DNA of 14,116 nt from Bacteroidota bacterium (lineage in GTDB: Bacteria; Bacteroidota; Ignavibacteria; UBA10030; UBA6906), in contig JAGDMJ010000029.1 in assembly GCA_017860555.1 (NCBI GenBank), positions 1 to 14,116 on the forward strand, given 5' to 3'. The notes below the pieces were generated by a model. That model did no database searches. It was not told where the DNA came from and was given only the letters and a program-made list of their open reading frames with translations. The position numbers and the translations under genes are program-made. Positions 1 to 7,280 of the stretch are shown here, one piece after another (within the stretch, counting starts at the first letter, position 1; the number at the start of each line of letters is the position of its first letter).

Positions 1-392
1 CGGCGCATAACGTCATCGACCTGATGCTTGAGCAAAAGAAGGTGAAGAATTACGGCGGCACGATGCGTCTCGGTTCGTTCCCATGCAGGCTAGAGAAGGG
101 GACGAAGGCGCACAAGGCGTACAACCGGGAGCTGATCCACGAGCGGCACCGGCACCGCTACGAAGTGAACGACGCGTTCAAAGAGCAGTTGAAGGAAAAG
201 GGGATGGTGTTCAGCGGCATTTGTCCGGACAACGGCCTTGTGGAGATGATCGAGCTTGTGGACCATCCGTGGTTTGTGGCGGGGCAGTTCCATCCCGAGC
301 TCAAGTCCCGTGCAACGAACGCGCACCCGCTGTTCCGTGAGTTTGTCAAAGCGGCGATGACGTATCAGGAGCAGAACACGCAGGCTGATTAG
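1..392 (+). CDS. pyrG: CTP synthase, C-terminal part (truncated by window edge)
   Basis: This is the 3' end of CTP synthase, which aminates UTP to CTP using glutamine-derived ammonia and ATP, the last step of de novo pyrimidine nucleotide synthesis in the cytoplasm. The frame is open to the left edge (first full codon at 3), so the synthetase domain and the nucleophilic cysteine of the glutaminase domain lie outside the window. What remains is the end of the class I glutamine amidotransferase domain. The stretches MRLGSF, RHRHRYEVN and GICPDNGLVEMIEL are typical of the family. The catalytic His and Glu are seen in GQFHPELKS, followed by PLFREFVKAA close to the C terminus. The gene ends in TAG with no mutation visible. 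Identity is certain; only the extent is limited by the edge. Confidence 0.97.
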   Translation, partial: AHNVIDLMLEQKKVKNYGGTMRLGSFPCRLEKGTKAHKAYNRELIHERHRHRYEVNDAFKEQLKEKGMVFSGICPDNGLVEMIELVDHPWFVAGQFHPELKSRATNAHPLFREFVKAAMTYQEQNTQAD

Positions 393-503
393 GAGAGGCC
401 GGGTGTAGGCGTGAGGTGCTGGTCGATAGGTGCCAGAGATTAACCTTCGCAGGCTCTCCCTCTCTTCCGGTTCCCAGTTCCCTTTTCGCATGCCAGGTTG
501 TCT

Positions 504-989
504 ATGGATCCCCGGGCTTCTTTTCTCATTGATACTCTTGGCCTTGCTCCGCACCCCGAGGGCGGCTTCTTCCGCGAGGTTATCCGCTCCTCGGCCGGGG
601 TCACTCCTTCCTCCTCCTCTGCACAACGCAGCGCCATCACGTCCATCTACTTTCTCCTTCCTGCAGGACATGTCAGCAGATGGCATCGACTCCGATTTGT
701 TGAGATCTGGCACTTTCTGGAAGGAGAACCGCTCCAGCTCCATACACTCGATCCTTCGCTGGAGACCTTGCAGACGCATCTGTTGGGACCGGCCTCCGAC
801 AGCGTACGACCGGTCCATGTCGTCCCCGCCAATCACTGGCAGGCGGCGTTGCCGGGTGGAGCCTTCACGCTTGTAGGGTGCACGATGGGGCCGGGTTTTG
901 AATTCGAGGACTTTGCACTCCTGGCACAGAACGAGAAACTACCCAACACGCTTACGGAACGGTACCCTCAGCTAGCCACACTACTCTAG
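504..989 (+). CDS. DUF985 / cupin_5 family protein
   Basis: A protein of 161 residues that matches the DUF985 (cupin_5) family, small single-domain RmlC-like cupins of largely unknown biochemical function. The family signature is clear near the N terminus (LGLAPHPEGGFFREV), followed by ITSIYFLLPAG and SRWHRLRFVEIWHFLEGEPL. In the latter the His and Glu residues would sit in the cupin pocket. Later come HVVPANHWQAALP, then FTLVGCTMGPGFEFEDFALL, the usual C-terminal beta strands. The length is normal for the family. I chose the ATG at 504 over the in-frame TTG at 498 because it follows an AGG by 6 nt and gives the family-like start MDPRASFLI. It stands 111 bp after pyrG, and the next gene begins within about 20 bp, so co-transcription with trmO is likely. 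No function beyond the family is claimed. Confidence 0.88.
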   Translation: MDPRASFLIDTLGLAPHPEGGFFREVIRSSAGVTPSSSSAQRSAITSIYFLLPAGHVSRWHRLRFVEIWHFLEGEPLQLHTLDPSLETLQTHLLGPASDSVRPVHVVPANHWQAALPGGAFTLVGCTMGPGFEFEDFALLAQNEKLPNTLTERYPQLATLL

Positions 990-1006
990 CACCGGGCGGA
1001 CTCATC

Positions 1007-1807
1007 CTGAACAGAACGATCACACTCAAGCCCATCGGCTTCATCCACACCGTGTACACGGATAAGTCCGCTGCGCCACGGCAGCCGGGCATGGCGTCCT
1101 GTCCAACGGTGGGCGAGATCACGCTTCTTCCCAGGCGGAACTTCGAACAGGCGCTGCGAGACCTGGAGGGTTTCGAAAGAATCTGGATTATCTTCTGGTT
1201 CGATCGGAATACCGGATGGAATCCGATGGTGTTGCCGCCCCGAAGCCGAAGGAAGAAAGGTGTCTTCGCGACTCGCTCACCTCATCGTCCCAATCCGATC
1301 GGCATCTCGCTCTGTCGATTGCTGAAGGTAGAGGGACTCACGATAACGGTGGAAGATCCGGACCTCCTGGACGGCACGCCTATCCTGGACATCAAGCCGT
1401 ACATCCCCGGGGTCGAGGCGTTCCCAGATTCCAGGGCAGGGTGGCTCGACGGGGAAAAGGGGGAATTGCCCGCACTCTACCGGGTCGAACCTGACTCGCG
1501 AGCGTGCGCCCAGGAGGCATGGCTTTCTGCGAAGTACGGCATTCAGCTTCTCAAGCGGGCGTCCGAAGTGCTGGCACGCGACCCGCGGCCTCATCCTTAT
1601 CAACGCATCAAGGCCGGGCCGGACGGCACATTCGTACTGGCCATCAAGTCTTGGCGCGTTCACTTTCGGGTGCAGGAAGACCGAGTCTTCATCAGCACAA
1701 TCGCCAGCGGATACTCAAAAGAAGCCCTCTCAGCGGCGAAGTCCGCCGGAACGACCCTCCACAATGAGGAAGCGCATCGGGCGTTCCACAAGAAATATCC
1801 CCCGTAA
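1007..1807 (+). CDS. trmO: tRNA (adenine(37)-N6)-methyltransferase, TrmO/TsaA family
   Basis: TrmO methylates N6 of the t6A base at position 37 of certain tRNAs, using S-adenosylmethionine bound by an unusual all-beta domain. The beta-barrel domain is seen in PRQPGMASCPTVGEITL, LEGFERIWIIFWFDRN, KGVFATRSPHRPNPIGISLC (the strongest signature) and LDGTPILDIKPYIPGV. The C-terminal domain has the DPRPHPYQR stretch typical of TrmO. The first ATG/GTG/TTG in frame is GTG 1052, but the conserved first strand (LKPIGFIHT) is encoded upstream of it. The frame is open back through the end of the DUF985 gene with no standard start. I therefore place the start at CTG 1007, 7 nt after GGGCGG (994-999), giving 266 residues. 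The family is certain; the exact start is not. A start at 1052 would delete the first strand. Confidence 0.88.
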   Translation: MNRTITLKPIGFIHTVYTDKSAAPRQPGMASCPTVGEITLLPRRNFEQALRDLEGFERIWIIFWFDRNTGWNPMVLPPRSRRKKGVFATRSPHRPNPIGISLCRLLKVEGLTITVEDPDLLDGTPILDIKPYIPGVEAFPDSRAGWLDGEKGELPALYRVEPDSRACAQEAWLSAKYGIQLLKRASEVLARDPRPHPYQRIKAGPDGTFVLAIKSWRVHFRVQEDRVFISTIASGYSKEALSAAKSAGTTLHNEEAHRAFHKKYPP

Positions 1808-1815
1808 CCCGACCT

Positions 1816-1824
1816 TGCTATAAT
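1816..1824 (+). promoter_or_regulatory. Extended -10 promoter before the small membrane-protein pair
   Basis: TGCTATAAT at 1816-1824 is a perfect TATAAT with the TG extension one base upstream. The sequence where a -35 box would sit (about 1796-1801, TATCCC) is poor, which is usual for extended -10 promoters. Transcription would start near 1831, giving a leader of only about 18 nt to the ATG at 1849. It is inferred from sequence alone. Confidence 0.5.
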
Positions 1825-1848
1825 CCCAAAAGTCTCGTATCCTCCACC

Positions 1849-2364
1849 ATGCACAACATCACCCTCATTATCGGGATCGCATTGCTACTCCTGGGCCGGA
1901 AACTGTTCTGGCTCTTCGTCGGGGCGATCGGGTTCGTGCTGGGGCTCCACCTCGGAACAACCTATCTCCAGGGGTACGGCGAGAACATCGCATTGATCGC
2001 CGGCGTGATCGGCGGAGTGATCGGGATCGTTCTGGCCATCTTCGTGCAGAAGATCGCCGTCGTCGGCGCCGGCTTCGTGGGCGGAGGGTACATAGCACTG
2101 GGGTTCTGGAAACAATACATGGGAGCAGCCGAAGGACAAACGTTCTGGATCCCGTTCATCATCGGCGGGATCATCGGCGCGATCCTGGTAAGCTTCCTCT
2201 TCGCTTGGGCCCTCATCATCCTCTCCTCCCTCCTGGGCGCCATGCTCGTGGTCCAGGGGCTCCACCTCAGCGGCGGACTGGAGACAATCGTTTTCGTTGC
2301 CCTTGCGGCGGCGGGCATCTTCGTCCAGGCATGGATGAAGAAGAAACCCCAGCCCTCCTCGTAA
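1849..2364 (+). CDS. Multi-pass membrane protein of unknown function (DUF4203/TM198-like)
   Basis: A 171-residue, very hydrophobic protein with about five to six predicted membrane helices. They run roughly at residues 3-20, 22-38, 44-65, 68-84, 98-124 and 130-150, rich in Gly-containing repeats such as GVIGGVIGIVLAIF and FIIGGIIGAILVSFLFAW. The pattern of a short first helix followed by FWLFVGAIGFVLGL resembles the DUF4203 (TM7S3/TM198-like) family, but this is from memory of the family look and is not certain. There is no signal peptide with a cleavage site and no recognisable enzyme motif. A strong extended -10 box precedes it, but no clear ribosome binding site precedes the ATG at 1849. 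Its stop codon overlaps the ATG of the next small membrane protein (TAATG), so the two are translationally coupled. Confidence 0.75.
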   Translation: MHNITLIIGIALLLLGRKLFWLFVGAIGFVLGLHLGTTYLQGYGENIALIAGVIGGVIGIVLAIFVQKIAVVGAGFVGGGYIALGFWKQYMGAAEGQTFWIPFIIGGIIGAILVSFLFAWALIILSSLLGAMLVVQGLHLSGGLETIVFVALAAAGIFVQAWMKKKPQPSS

Positions 2365-2576
2365 TGCGCTCGACGCTGGCCAAAATCCGCAGACTCATCG
2401 TCGGCGTCATCGGATTCACGGTACTTCTGATCGGCATCGCCCTCATCGTCCTCCCCGGCCCCGCATTCCTGATCATCCCTCTCGGCCTCTGGATCCTCGC
2501 CACCGAATTCGTCTGGGCAAAGACGCTCCTCCAGAAAGTGAAGGAGAAGCTGAAGAGGGAAAAGAGCGAAAAGTGA
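2364..2576 (+). CDS. Small PGPGW-type transmembrane protein
   Basis: A 70-residue protein with two membrane helices separated by the motif VLPGPAFLIIPLG, which matches the PGPGW family of small putative transmembrane proteins (here PGPA with a following LIIPLGLWIL). A basic N terminus (RSTLAKIRRL) and a highly charged Lys/Glu C-terminal tail (KVKEKLKREKSEK) flank the hydrophobic core, so both ends are probably cytoplasmic. I chose the ATG at 2364, which overlaps the preceding stop as TAATG. An in-frame ATG at 2331 inside the upstream gene would add 11 residues and has an AGG just before it, so it cannot be excluded. The cellular role of the family is not known to me. Confidence 0.78.
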   Translation: MRSTLAKIRRLIVGVIGFTVLLIGIALIVLPGPAFLIIPLGLWILATEFVWAKTLLQKVKEKLKREKSEK

Positions 2577-2697
2577 AAGGTGTGAGGAATCAGCTCCGGT
2601 CTTCGCTTGTTTTGAAAGAAAGGAAACATGGGGGACCGGTATGGTATCGCAACCAGACGACGATCCGTATCAGCCTGTGCAGTCCCGAGATCGTTGA

Positions 2698-2726
2698 TTG
2701 ATTTTCAAGGCCCAAATCGCTACACT
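2698..2726 (+). promoter_or_regulatory. Candidate sigma70-like promoter of the beta-CASP/barrel/HATPase operon
   Basis: TTGATT at 2698-2703 and TACACT at 2721-2726 are separated by exactly 17 bp, a good -35/-10 pair. Transcription would begin near 2733, about 32 nt before the ATG at 2765. The 188-bp gap 2577-2764 otherwise holds no clear terminator. It is the only good promoter I can see before the three-gene run 2765-6524. Confidence 0.45.
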
Positions 2727-2764
2727 GGTAAAAATATCCGCCCTTTTTCCACATATCAACGCTG

Positions 2765-4171
2765 ATGCATCTTCAGTTCCAGGGGGCCGCGCGTTCCGTC
2801 ACCGGCTCCATGCATATGCTCACGGTTCAAGGCCGGACGGTCCTTCTGGATTGCGGCCTGGTTCAAGGCAGGCGCGAGGAGGCGCGTCAGCGCAACAGCA
2901 CCTTCCCGTTTGACCCGTCTTCCATCGCCGCGGTCGTCCTTTCCCACGCCCATATCGATCATAGCGGCAATCTCCCCGGCCTGGTGCGGCATGGCTTTCG
3001 GGGTCCGATCTACTGCACGAAGGCGACGAAGAGCCTGTGCGACGTCATGCTCAAGGACAGCGCCTTCATTCAGGAGCGGGATGTCGAATTCATCAACAAG
3101 AAGCACCAACGCAAAGGGCTTGGACCGGTCACCCCACTTTACACCCGGACCGACGTGGAAGCCACACTGCCGCTCCTGCGCGGGATGGAGTACGGCCAGA
3201 CCTTTGACGTGATTGATGGCATTCACTGCAGGTACGAAGATGCCGGGCACATGCTGGGATCGGCATCGCTGGCATTAACCCTGAAAGAGGGATCTCATAC
3301 CTGTCACCTTGTTTTCACGGGCGACCTCGGACGCCCCGGCCTCCCGATCCTCCGCGATCCGGTTTTCGTTGGCGATGAGGCGGATTTCCTGATCAGCGAA
3401 AGCACCTACGGGGGACGGCTGCATGCTCCCGTAAGCGCCATGGAGGAGCAGCTCCTGGACCCCATCCGGCGCGCAGTCCAGCGCCGCGGAAAGATCATCA
3501 TCCCCGGGTTCGCTGTGGGGAGGACACAGGAGCTGGTCTACGTCCTGCATAGGCTCAGCATCGAGGGTAAGATCGATTACCTGCCGGTGTTTGTGGACAG
3601 CCCCTTGTCCGTAAATGTGACCGAGGTCTTCCGCAAGCATCCCGAATGCTTCGATGAGGAGACCAGGGCCATCCTTGCCTCGCCCGAGAACAATGACCCG
3701 TTCGGGTTTGAACGGTTGACGTACATTCGCGACGTCGAACATTCCAAGCAGCTGAACGACCGGCCGGGGCCGTTCATCGTGATCGCCGCCTCAGGGATGG
3801 CCGACAACGGGCGGATCGTCCATCATCTCGCCAACGGCGTGGGCGACGCCAGAAACATGGTCGTGATCGTCGGCTACCAGGCGGAGAACACCCTGGGGAA
3901 GAAGCTGGTGGACAAACAACCTATCGTCAACATCTTCGGGGAGCCGCACGAAGTGAAGGCGGAAGTGGTGGTCCTGAACTCCTTCAGCGGCCATGCCGAT
4001 CGCAACGAGCTTCTCTCCTATGTCGGCAAGTTCAATCGCAAGCGGATGAAGAGGGTCTTTCTAGTCCACGGGGATCCTGCCCAGGCTGAGCAACTCTCCG
4101 GCGGGCTGCAGGCGGCCGGATTCTCAGCGGTCGGCATACCTGATCGTGGCGATGAAGCAATGCTCTGCTGA
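2765..4171 (+). CDS. Beta-CASP metallo-beta-lactamase-fold ribonuclease (CPSF73-like)
   Basis: A 468-residue protein of the MBL-fold, beta-CASP nuclease family that carries an RNA-specificity domain, the bacterial relatives of CPSF73/Ysh1. It probably cleaves RNA in the cytoplasm with two zinc ions. Metal-site motifs are all present: Asp29 (motif 1), SHAHIDHSG at 60-68 (motif 2, HxHxDH), His162 in AGHMLGSA (motif 3) and Asp187 in FTGDLGR (motif 4). The beta-CASP cassette follows, with Glu212 in SESTYGGR (motif A), HH at 353-354 in IVHHL after ASGMADNGR (motif B) and His410 in SFSGHAD (motif C). VHGDPAQ near residue 435 closes the MBL fold. No catalytic residue is missing. The start ATG 2765 gives the family's usual first strand (MHLQFQGAARSVTGS); there is no strong ribosome binding site. 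The next gene starts 11 bp after its stop. The exact RNA substrate cannot be read from the sequence. Confidence 0.92.
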   Translation: MHLQFQGAARSVTGSMHMLTVQGRTVLLDCGLVQGRREEARQRNSTFPFDPSSIAAVVLSHAHIDHSGNLPGLVRHGFRGPIYCTKATKSLCDVMLKDSAFIQERDVEFINKKHQRKGLGPVTPLYTRTDVEATLPLLRGMEYGQTFDVIDGIHCRYEDAGHMLGSASLALTLKEGSHTCHLVFTGDLGRPGLPILRDPVFVGDEADFLISESTYGGRLHAPVSAMEEQLLDPIRRAVQRRGKIIIPGFAVGRTQELVYVLHRLSIEGKIDYLPVFVDSPLSVNVTEVFRKHPECFDEETRAILASPENNDPFGFERLTYIRDVEHSKQLNDRPGPFIVIAASGMADNGRIVHHLANGVGDARNMVVIVGYQAENTLGKKLVDKQPIVNIFGEPHEVKAEVVVLNSFSGHADRNELLSYVGKFNRKRMKRVFLVHGDPAQAEQLSGGLQAAGFSAVGIPDRGDEAMLC

Positions 4172-4182
4172 CGGCACTTCTT

Positions 4183-6090
4183 ATGATCCGGCGGCTCACG
4201 GCATATCTCATGCTGCTCGGCCTGCTCGCGACGGCCCTGGCCCGGAGCCAGGACACACAGCGCGCCGACGTCACGCTTCAGTCGGCCGACACGCTCCGGC
4301 TTCGCAATTCCGCCGGGATCCTCTTTGACCGCAACCTCAATACCTTCACCTGGATCGGCCGGGCATCCATCGACACCTCTGCCGGGCGCACGCGCTTCAG
4401 CCTGAACGAGCTCTATTCATCCAACATTGTTCTGGTGAACGCTCCTGGCGCCCGGAAACTTCAAAGCAACCAGCAGAGCCTGGGCTTGCGCATCAGCCAT
4501 CCGGTCCTTGACAATCTCTTCACGGCCGGTCAATGGTCTTCACTGATCTACTCCGACGATCGCGGCGTTGGACTCGGCAACGCGTCAATGAACTCCCTGC
4601 TCGGGGGAGTGGTATATCTTCCGTTCCAGTCCGTGTCGTTCTCGCCCATGGCTGGTTACCGATGGGACAAGCAGGCCGATGTGCACGACCGGGGACCGTC
4701 GTTGCAGTTCGGCGCGCGCGCTGACAACCTGGACATCGACGGATATCTCTTCAATGCGGCCGGCCAGTATCACACGGACAACCTCCAGCCGCGAAAGCTT
4801 GAGAGCCACTTCGGACGGGTCTCCGTGCAAAAACAGTTCACCGGGAACGCTCGCGACAGCGTGGACTTTGGCGTTGCCAGGAACCGGCGCGAGTTCTATA
4901 TCTCGGGCGACAGTACCATCGAAAGCCGGGTGGAAAACATTTTCGCCTTTTCCAATCTTCTCGCATACGACATTCTCCCGCGCGTGGCGGCCTCATTCTA
5001 CTTCGGGGTGCACAGCAGAGGGCTCGACAAAGACCTGCGCTATCCCGATGCGATACCTCCTCCGGGGCAATTCAATACGCACATCGATGAGCTCCGGCTC
5101 GAGGCATTCTTTCAAACCGACTACCGATCCCGGGACGGCCGTACCGGGGGGTCCCTGCGCCTGGCGTACAACGAACGGGATGAGAGTCACGCGATAAAGC
5201 TGTCTGACAACACGATACCCAGGGGATTCGCGGAAGCAAGCGCACAGGAAGAATCAAAGAACAATACGTCCCGCCAGACTTCGCTCTCCGGAGCGCTGGA
5301 GCTGCCTCTCTCGTTTTCGGACCGGGTGTTCATCTCCGCCGCCGCCCGCATCCTGCGCTATGACACCCCCAGCCCGCTGAACGTCGAGGACCGCGATGAA
5401 TTACTTGTCGTCGCCAGCATTGGCACCAGCCACCGGGTAAGCCGTTACCTGGACATGGAGTTCACACTTGACGGCACAATGAGCCACCTGGTGTATCTCC
5501 TGAGCGACCGGAGCGCGAACAACAACATCAACCGGGTCCTGCGCCTGTCCCCCCGGACCACGTACCGCCCATCGGCATCTTTCATGACCATGAACGTGTT
5601 CGAAGTTCTGGCAAATTACACGGTGTACGATTTCGAGCAACAGGTGGGATTGGTGAAAAGCTTCTCTTTTCGGCAATTTGGCTGGATTGATTCCACGTCG
5701 GTCCAAATTACGAAGAAAATCGGACTTGACTTTTTCGCATATTTGAAGCTTTATGAGCGAGGGCAGTTAAAGTGGACTGAGTTCAGAGAGCGGACGGAGA
5801 ATTCTTTCATAGAAAAGACGTATGTTGTGCAGGCGCGGTTTTCGCCTGAACCGGGGTTGCTCTTCGCCGTTGGAATTCGGTTCTTCAGCCAATCGCGCTA
5901 TGCCTATAAACCGGAAGGGAAGAGGTTGGATCTTTATCTTCGTAGCGTCGGACCGACATGTCTCATTACATGGGAGGTAGGGCGCCATGGCCAGATCCGA
6001 CTTCGCGGATGGTATGAGGAGCGTCGCCAGCCCGATGGCACCAGAAGCGGTCTCACCAACATGACCATGAACATCCTCATGAACTTCTAG
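4183..6090 (+). CDS. Orphan outer-membrane beta-barrel protein
   Basis: A 635-residue protein I cannot assign to a named family. It begins with a signal peptide: Arg at 3-4, a hydrophobic core at about 5-19, and a possible cleavage after ALA (18-20), leaving a mature start near RSQDTQ. The rest has no membrane helices. It is made of alternating polar/hydrophobic strands of 8-12 residues, many ending in aromatic residues, with Asn/Asp/Gly-rich turns, as in outer-membrane barrels. Its last residues (TMNILMNF) form a strand with terminal Phe, the usual signal for assembly by BamA. The size suggests 20 or more strands. There is no plug, TonB box or OmpA-like domain that I can see. It sits 11 bp after the beta-CASP gene and 11 bp before an HATPase gene, so the three are probably one transcript. 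The last quarter is visibly poorer in G+C than the rest. A porin or surface role is an inference only. Confidence 0.75.
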   Translation: MIRRLTAYLMLLGLLATALARSQDTQRADVTLQSADTLRLRNSAGILFDRNLNTFTWIGRASIDTSAGRTRFSLNELYSSNIVLVNAPGARKLQSNQQSLGLRISHPVLDNLFTAGQWSSLIYSDDRGVGLGNASMNSLLGGVVYLPFQSVSFSPMAGYRWDKQADVHDRGPSLQFGARADNLDIDGYLFNAAGQYHTDNLQPRKLESHFGRVSVQKQFTGNARDSVDFGVARNRREFYISGDSTIESRVENIFAFSNLLAYDILPRVAASFYFGVHSRGLDKDLRYPDAIPPPGQFNTHIDELRLEAFFQTDYRSRDGRTGGSLRLAYNERDESHAIKLSDNTIPRGFAEASAQEESKNNTSRQTSLSGALELPLSFSDRVFISAAARILRYDTPSPLNVEDRDELLVVASIGTSHRVSRYLDMEFTLDGTMSHLVYLLSDRSANNNINRVLRLSPRTTYRPSASFMTMNVFEVLANYTVYDFEQQVGLVKSFSFRQFGWIDSTSVQITKKIGLDFFAYLKLYERGQLKWTEFRERTENSFIEKTYVVQARFSPEPGLLFAVGIRFFSQSRYAYKPEGKRLDLYLRSVGPTCLITWEVGRHGQIRLRGWYEERRQPDGTRSGLTNMTMNILMNF

Positions 6091-6101
6091 CGAGCGGAGC
6101 G

Positions 6102-6524
6102 GTGACACACCAACAGATCGAATTCCGTGCAACCATCCCAAGCAGCCCCAAGAACATCTGCAAAGTCGAACTCTTTCTCAAGAAGGTGAACAAGACCATT
6201 CGCCTGGACGAGATCCAGTTCCACAAGCTCATGGTCTCGTTGACAGAGGCCGTGAACAACGCCATTATCCACGGAAACAGATCGGATCCGAAGAAGAAAA
6301 TCATACTCAAGTGCGAGCATCTACCCGGATGGTTGCTCCTGATCGTCGAAGACCAGGGGAAAGGCTTCAAACTGGACCACGTTTCGAACCCTCTCAAGAA
6401 GAAGAATCTGCTGAAGGAGAGCGGCCGCGGGATCTTTCTGATGCGGACGCTGATGGACAAGGTTGAGTTCCAGCAGACTAACGGCGGGCTCGAGGTGCGG
6501 CTCTGGTTGGCTTTGAACAAATGA
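6102..6524 (+). CDS. RsbW-like ATP-binding protein (HATPase_c, anti-sigma/serine kinase type)
   Basis: A 140-residue stand-alone GHKL ATPase domain of the kind found in RsbW/SpoIIAB serine kinases and anti-sigma factors. The N box is at 49-57 (EAVNNAIIHGN), with Glu49, Asn52, Asn53 and His57. The G1 box EDQGKGF is at 83-89 with Asp84, and the G2 box GRGIFLM is at 108-114. All nucleotide-binding residues are present, so it is likely active. It has no sensor, receiver or membrane segment and begins directly with the domain, typical of a protein that acts on an anti-anti-sigma partner. No STAS-domain, PP2C-phosphatase or sigma-factor gene is in the window, so its partner is unknown. The start is GTG 6102, the only sensible one. 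GGAG lies just 2 nt upstream, unusually close, so translation may depend on coupling to the barrel gene that ends 11 bp before. Confidence 0.87.
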   Translation: MTHQQIEFRATIPSSPKNICKVELFLKKVNKTIRLDEIQFHKLMVSLTEAVNNAIIHGNRSDPKKKIILKCEHLPGWLLLIVEDQGKGFKLDHVSNPLKKKNLLKESGRGIFLMRTLMDKVEFQQTNGGLEVRLWLALNK

Positions 6525-6527
6525 CGG

Positions 6528-7262
6528 CTACTGATTTCTGCCTGCAGTTTTGACTGCTGCCAGCTCTCGCAGCTGGCCTGTCACTTCGAAGTCGGGCTCT
6601 TCGAGAAGCCGGACGATGGCATTGGGATTGTTGGAGAACCAGAGGCTATAGTAGAGCGCCGGGCCGGTGAGATCCACCCGATAGGCCGGGAAAGCTTCAG
6701 TGACACCATCGATGTTTGCGGAGTAGTATTCCGCGACACCTGCAAACTCCCCGTACACCATTTCCTTACCCAGACTGTCCGCCGGACCCACCTTCCAGAG
6801 TCCCGTCATGCCGACCGAAAAAGATGCCACCAGGTCCCAGCGTTCGGGGATGTTCCGGTCCAGGCGCCGCTTGACGATCCTCGAAAGAAATCCATAGATG
6901 GAAAGTTCGCCGGAAGGGGACATCGCCAGGTAGAGCGTGTCCATCCCGCTACTGCTCGTGCTGTCGGCGATCATGGTCACGCCGCCCTTCCCCTGATAGC
7001 CCAGCCCGGTGCCGAGCACATGCCAGAAGCTGGACGTCTTTGACGAAGGAGGCTGCGGATTACGCTCGTCCAGCATCCAGGTGTCATACACATAGTGCGC
7101 ACCCGGGGGAAAGTTGAGAGAGAATGGGATTGACGGCGACGGTTCCGGGCCGGATTCGCCGTTACGGCACCCGGCCGCAAGGGCCGAACAAACAGAGAGG
7201 AGAACGACGAGAACCCTCATCGCCTGCCGGGTCTTTCGTGTCCCCCTCCCGTTCATTTCCAC
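6528..7262 (-). CDS. Predicted lipoprotein of unknown function
   Basis: A 244-residue protein with a lipoprotein signal peptide: basic N terminus (RGTRKTRQAMR), hydrophobic core VLVVLLSVCSALAAG and a lipobox LAAG followed by Cys at about residue 32. After lipidation the mature protein would start at that Cys and continue with a flexible Gly/Pro/Ser linker (RNGESGPEPSPS). No enzyme motif or known domain is recognisable in the mature part, which looks beta-rich and globular. Start options are GTG 7262, ATG 7256 and ATG 7220. The last gives a more normal signal peptide length (MRVLVVLL...), so the true start may be there. It begins 18 bp after the mdh stop and is probably in the mdh transcript. 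It ends 3 bp from the convergent HATPase gene, with no terminator between them. Confidence 0.72.
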   Translation of the reverse strand: MEMNGRGTRKTRQAMRVLVVLLSVCSALAAGCRNGESGPEPSPSIPFSLNFPPGAHYVYDTWMLDERNPQPPSSKTSSFWHVLGTGLGYQGKGGVTMIADSTSSSGMDTLYLAMSPSGELSIYGFLSRIVKRRLDRNIPERWDLVASFSVGMTGLWKVGPADSLGKEMVYGEFAGVAEYYSANIDGVTEAFPAYRVDLTGPALYYSLWFSNNPNAIVRLLEEPDFEVTGQLRELAAVKTAGRNQ

Positions 7263-7280
7263 GTGACTCTCTTTTCGTTC

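Noticed and set aside
393..503. Gap between pyrG and the DUF985 gene checked for a terminator, promoter or RNA gene
   Set aside because: Only weak short inverted repeats without a T run and no good promoter pair; nothing supportable.
2641..2697. An 18-codon frame (MVSQPDDDPYQPV...) with GGGGG upstream
   Set aside because: Too short to support and inside the same low-GC3 leader region.
2628..2765. A 45-codon frame with AGGA before its ATG and a TGATG overlap with the beta-CASP gene
   Set aside because: Start signal and overlap are attractive, but third positions are only about 40% G+C against a much higher value in neighbouring genes. A good promoter lies inside it, and the peptide resembles nothing. 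Probably leader DNA.
6559..6577. 7-bp inverted repeat GCCAGCT/AGCTGGC near the convergent gene ends
   Set aside because: It lies within the lipoprotein coding sequence and has no T run on either strand, so it is not supported as a bidirectional terminator.
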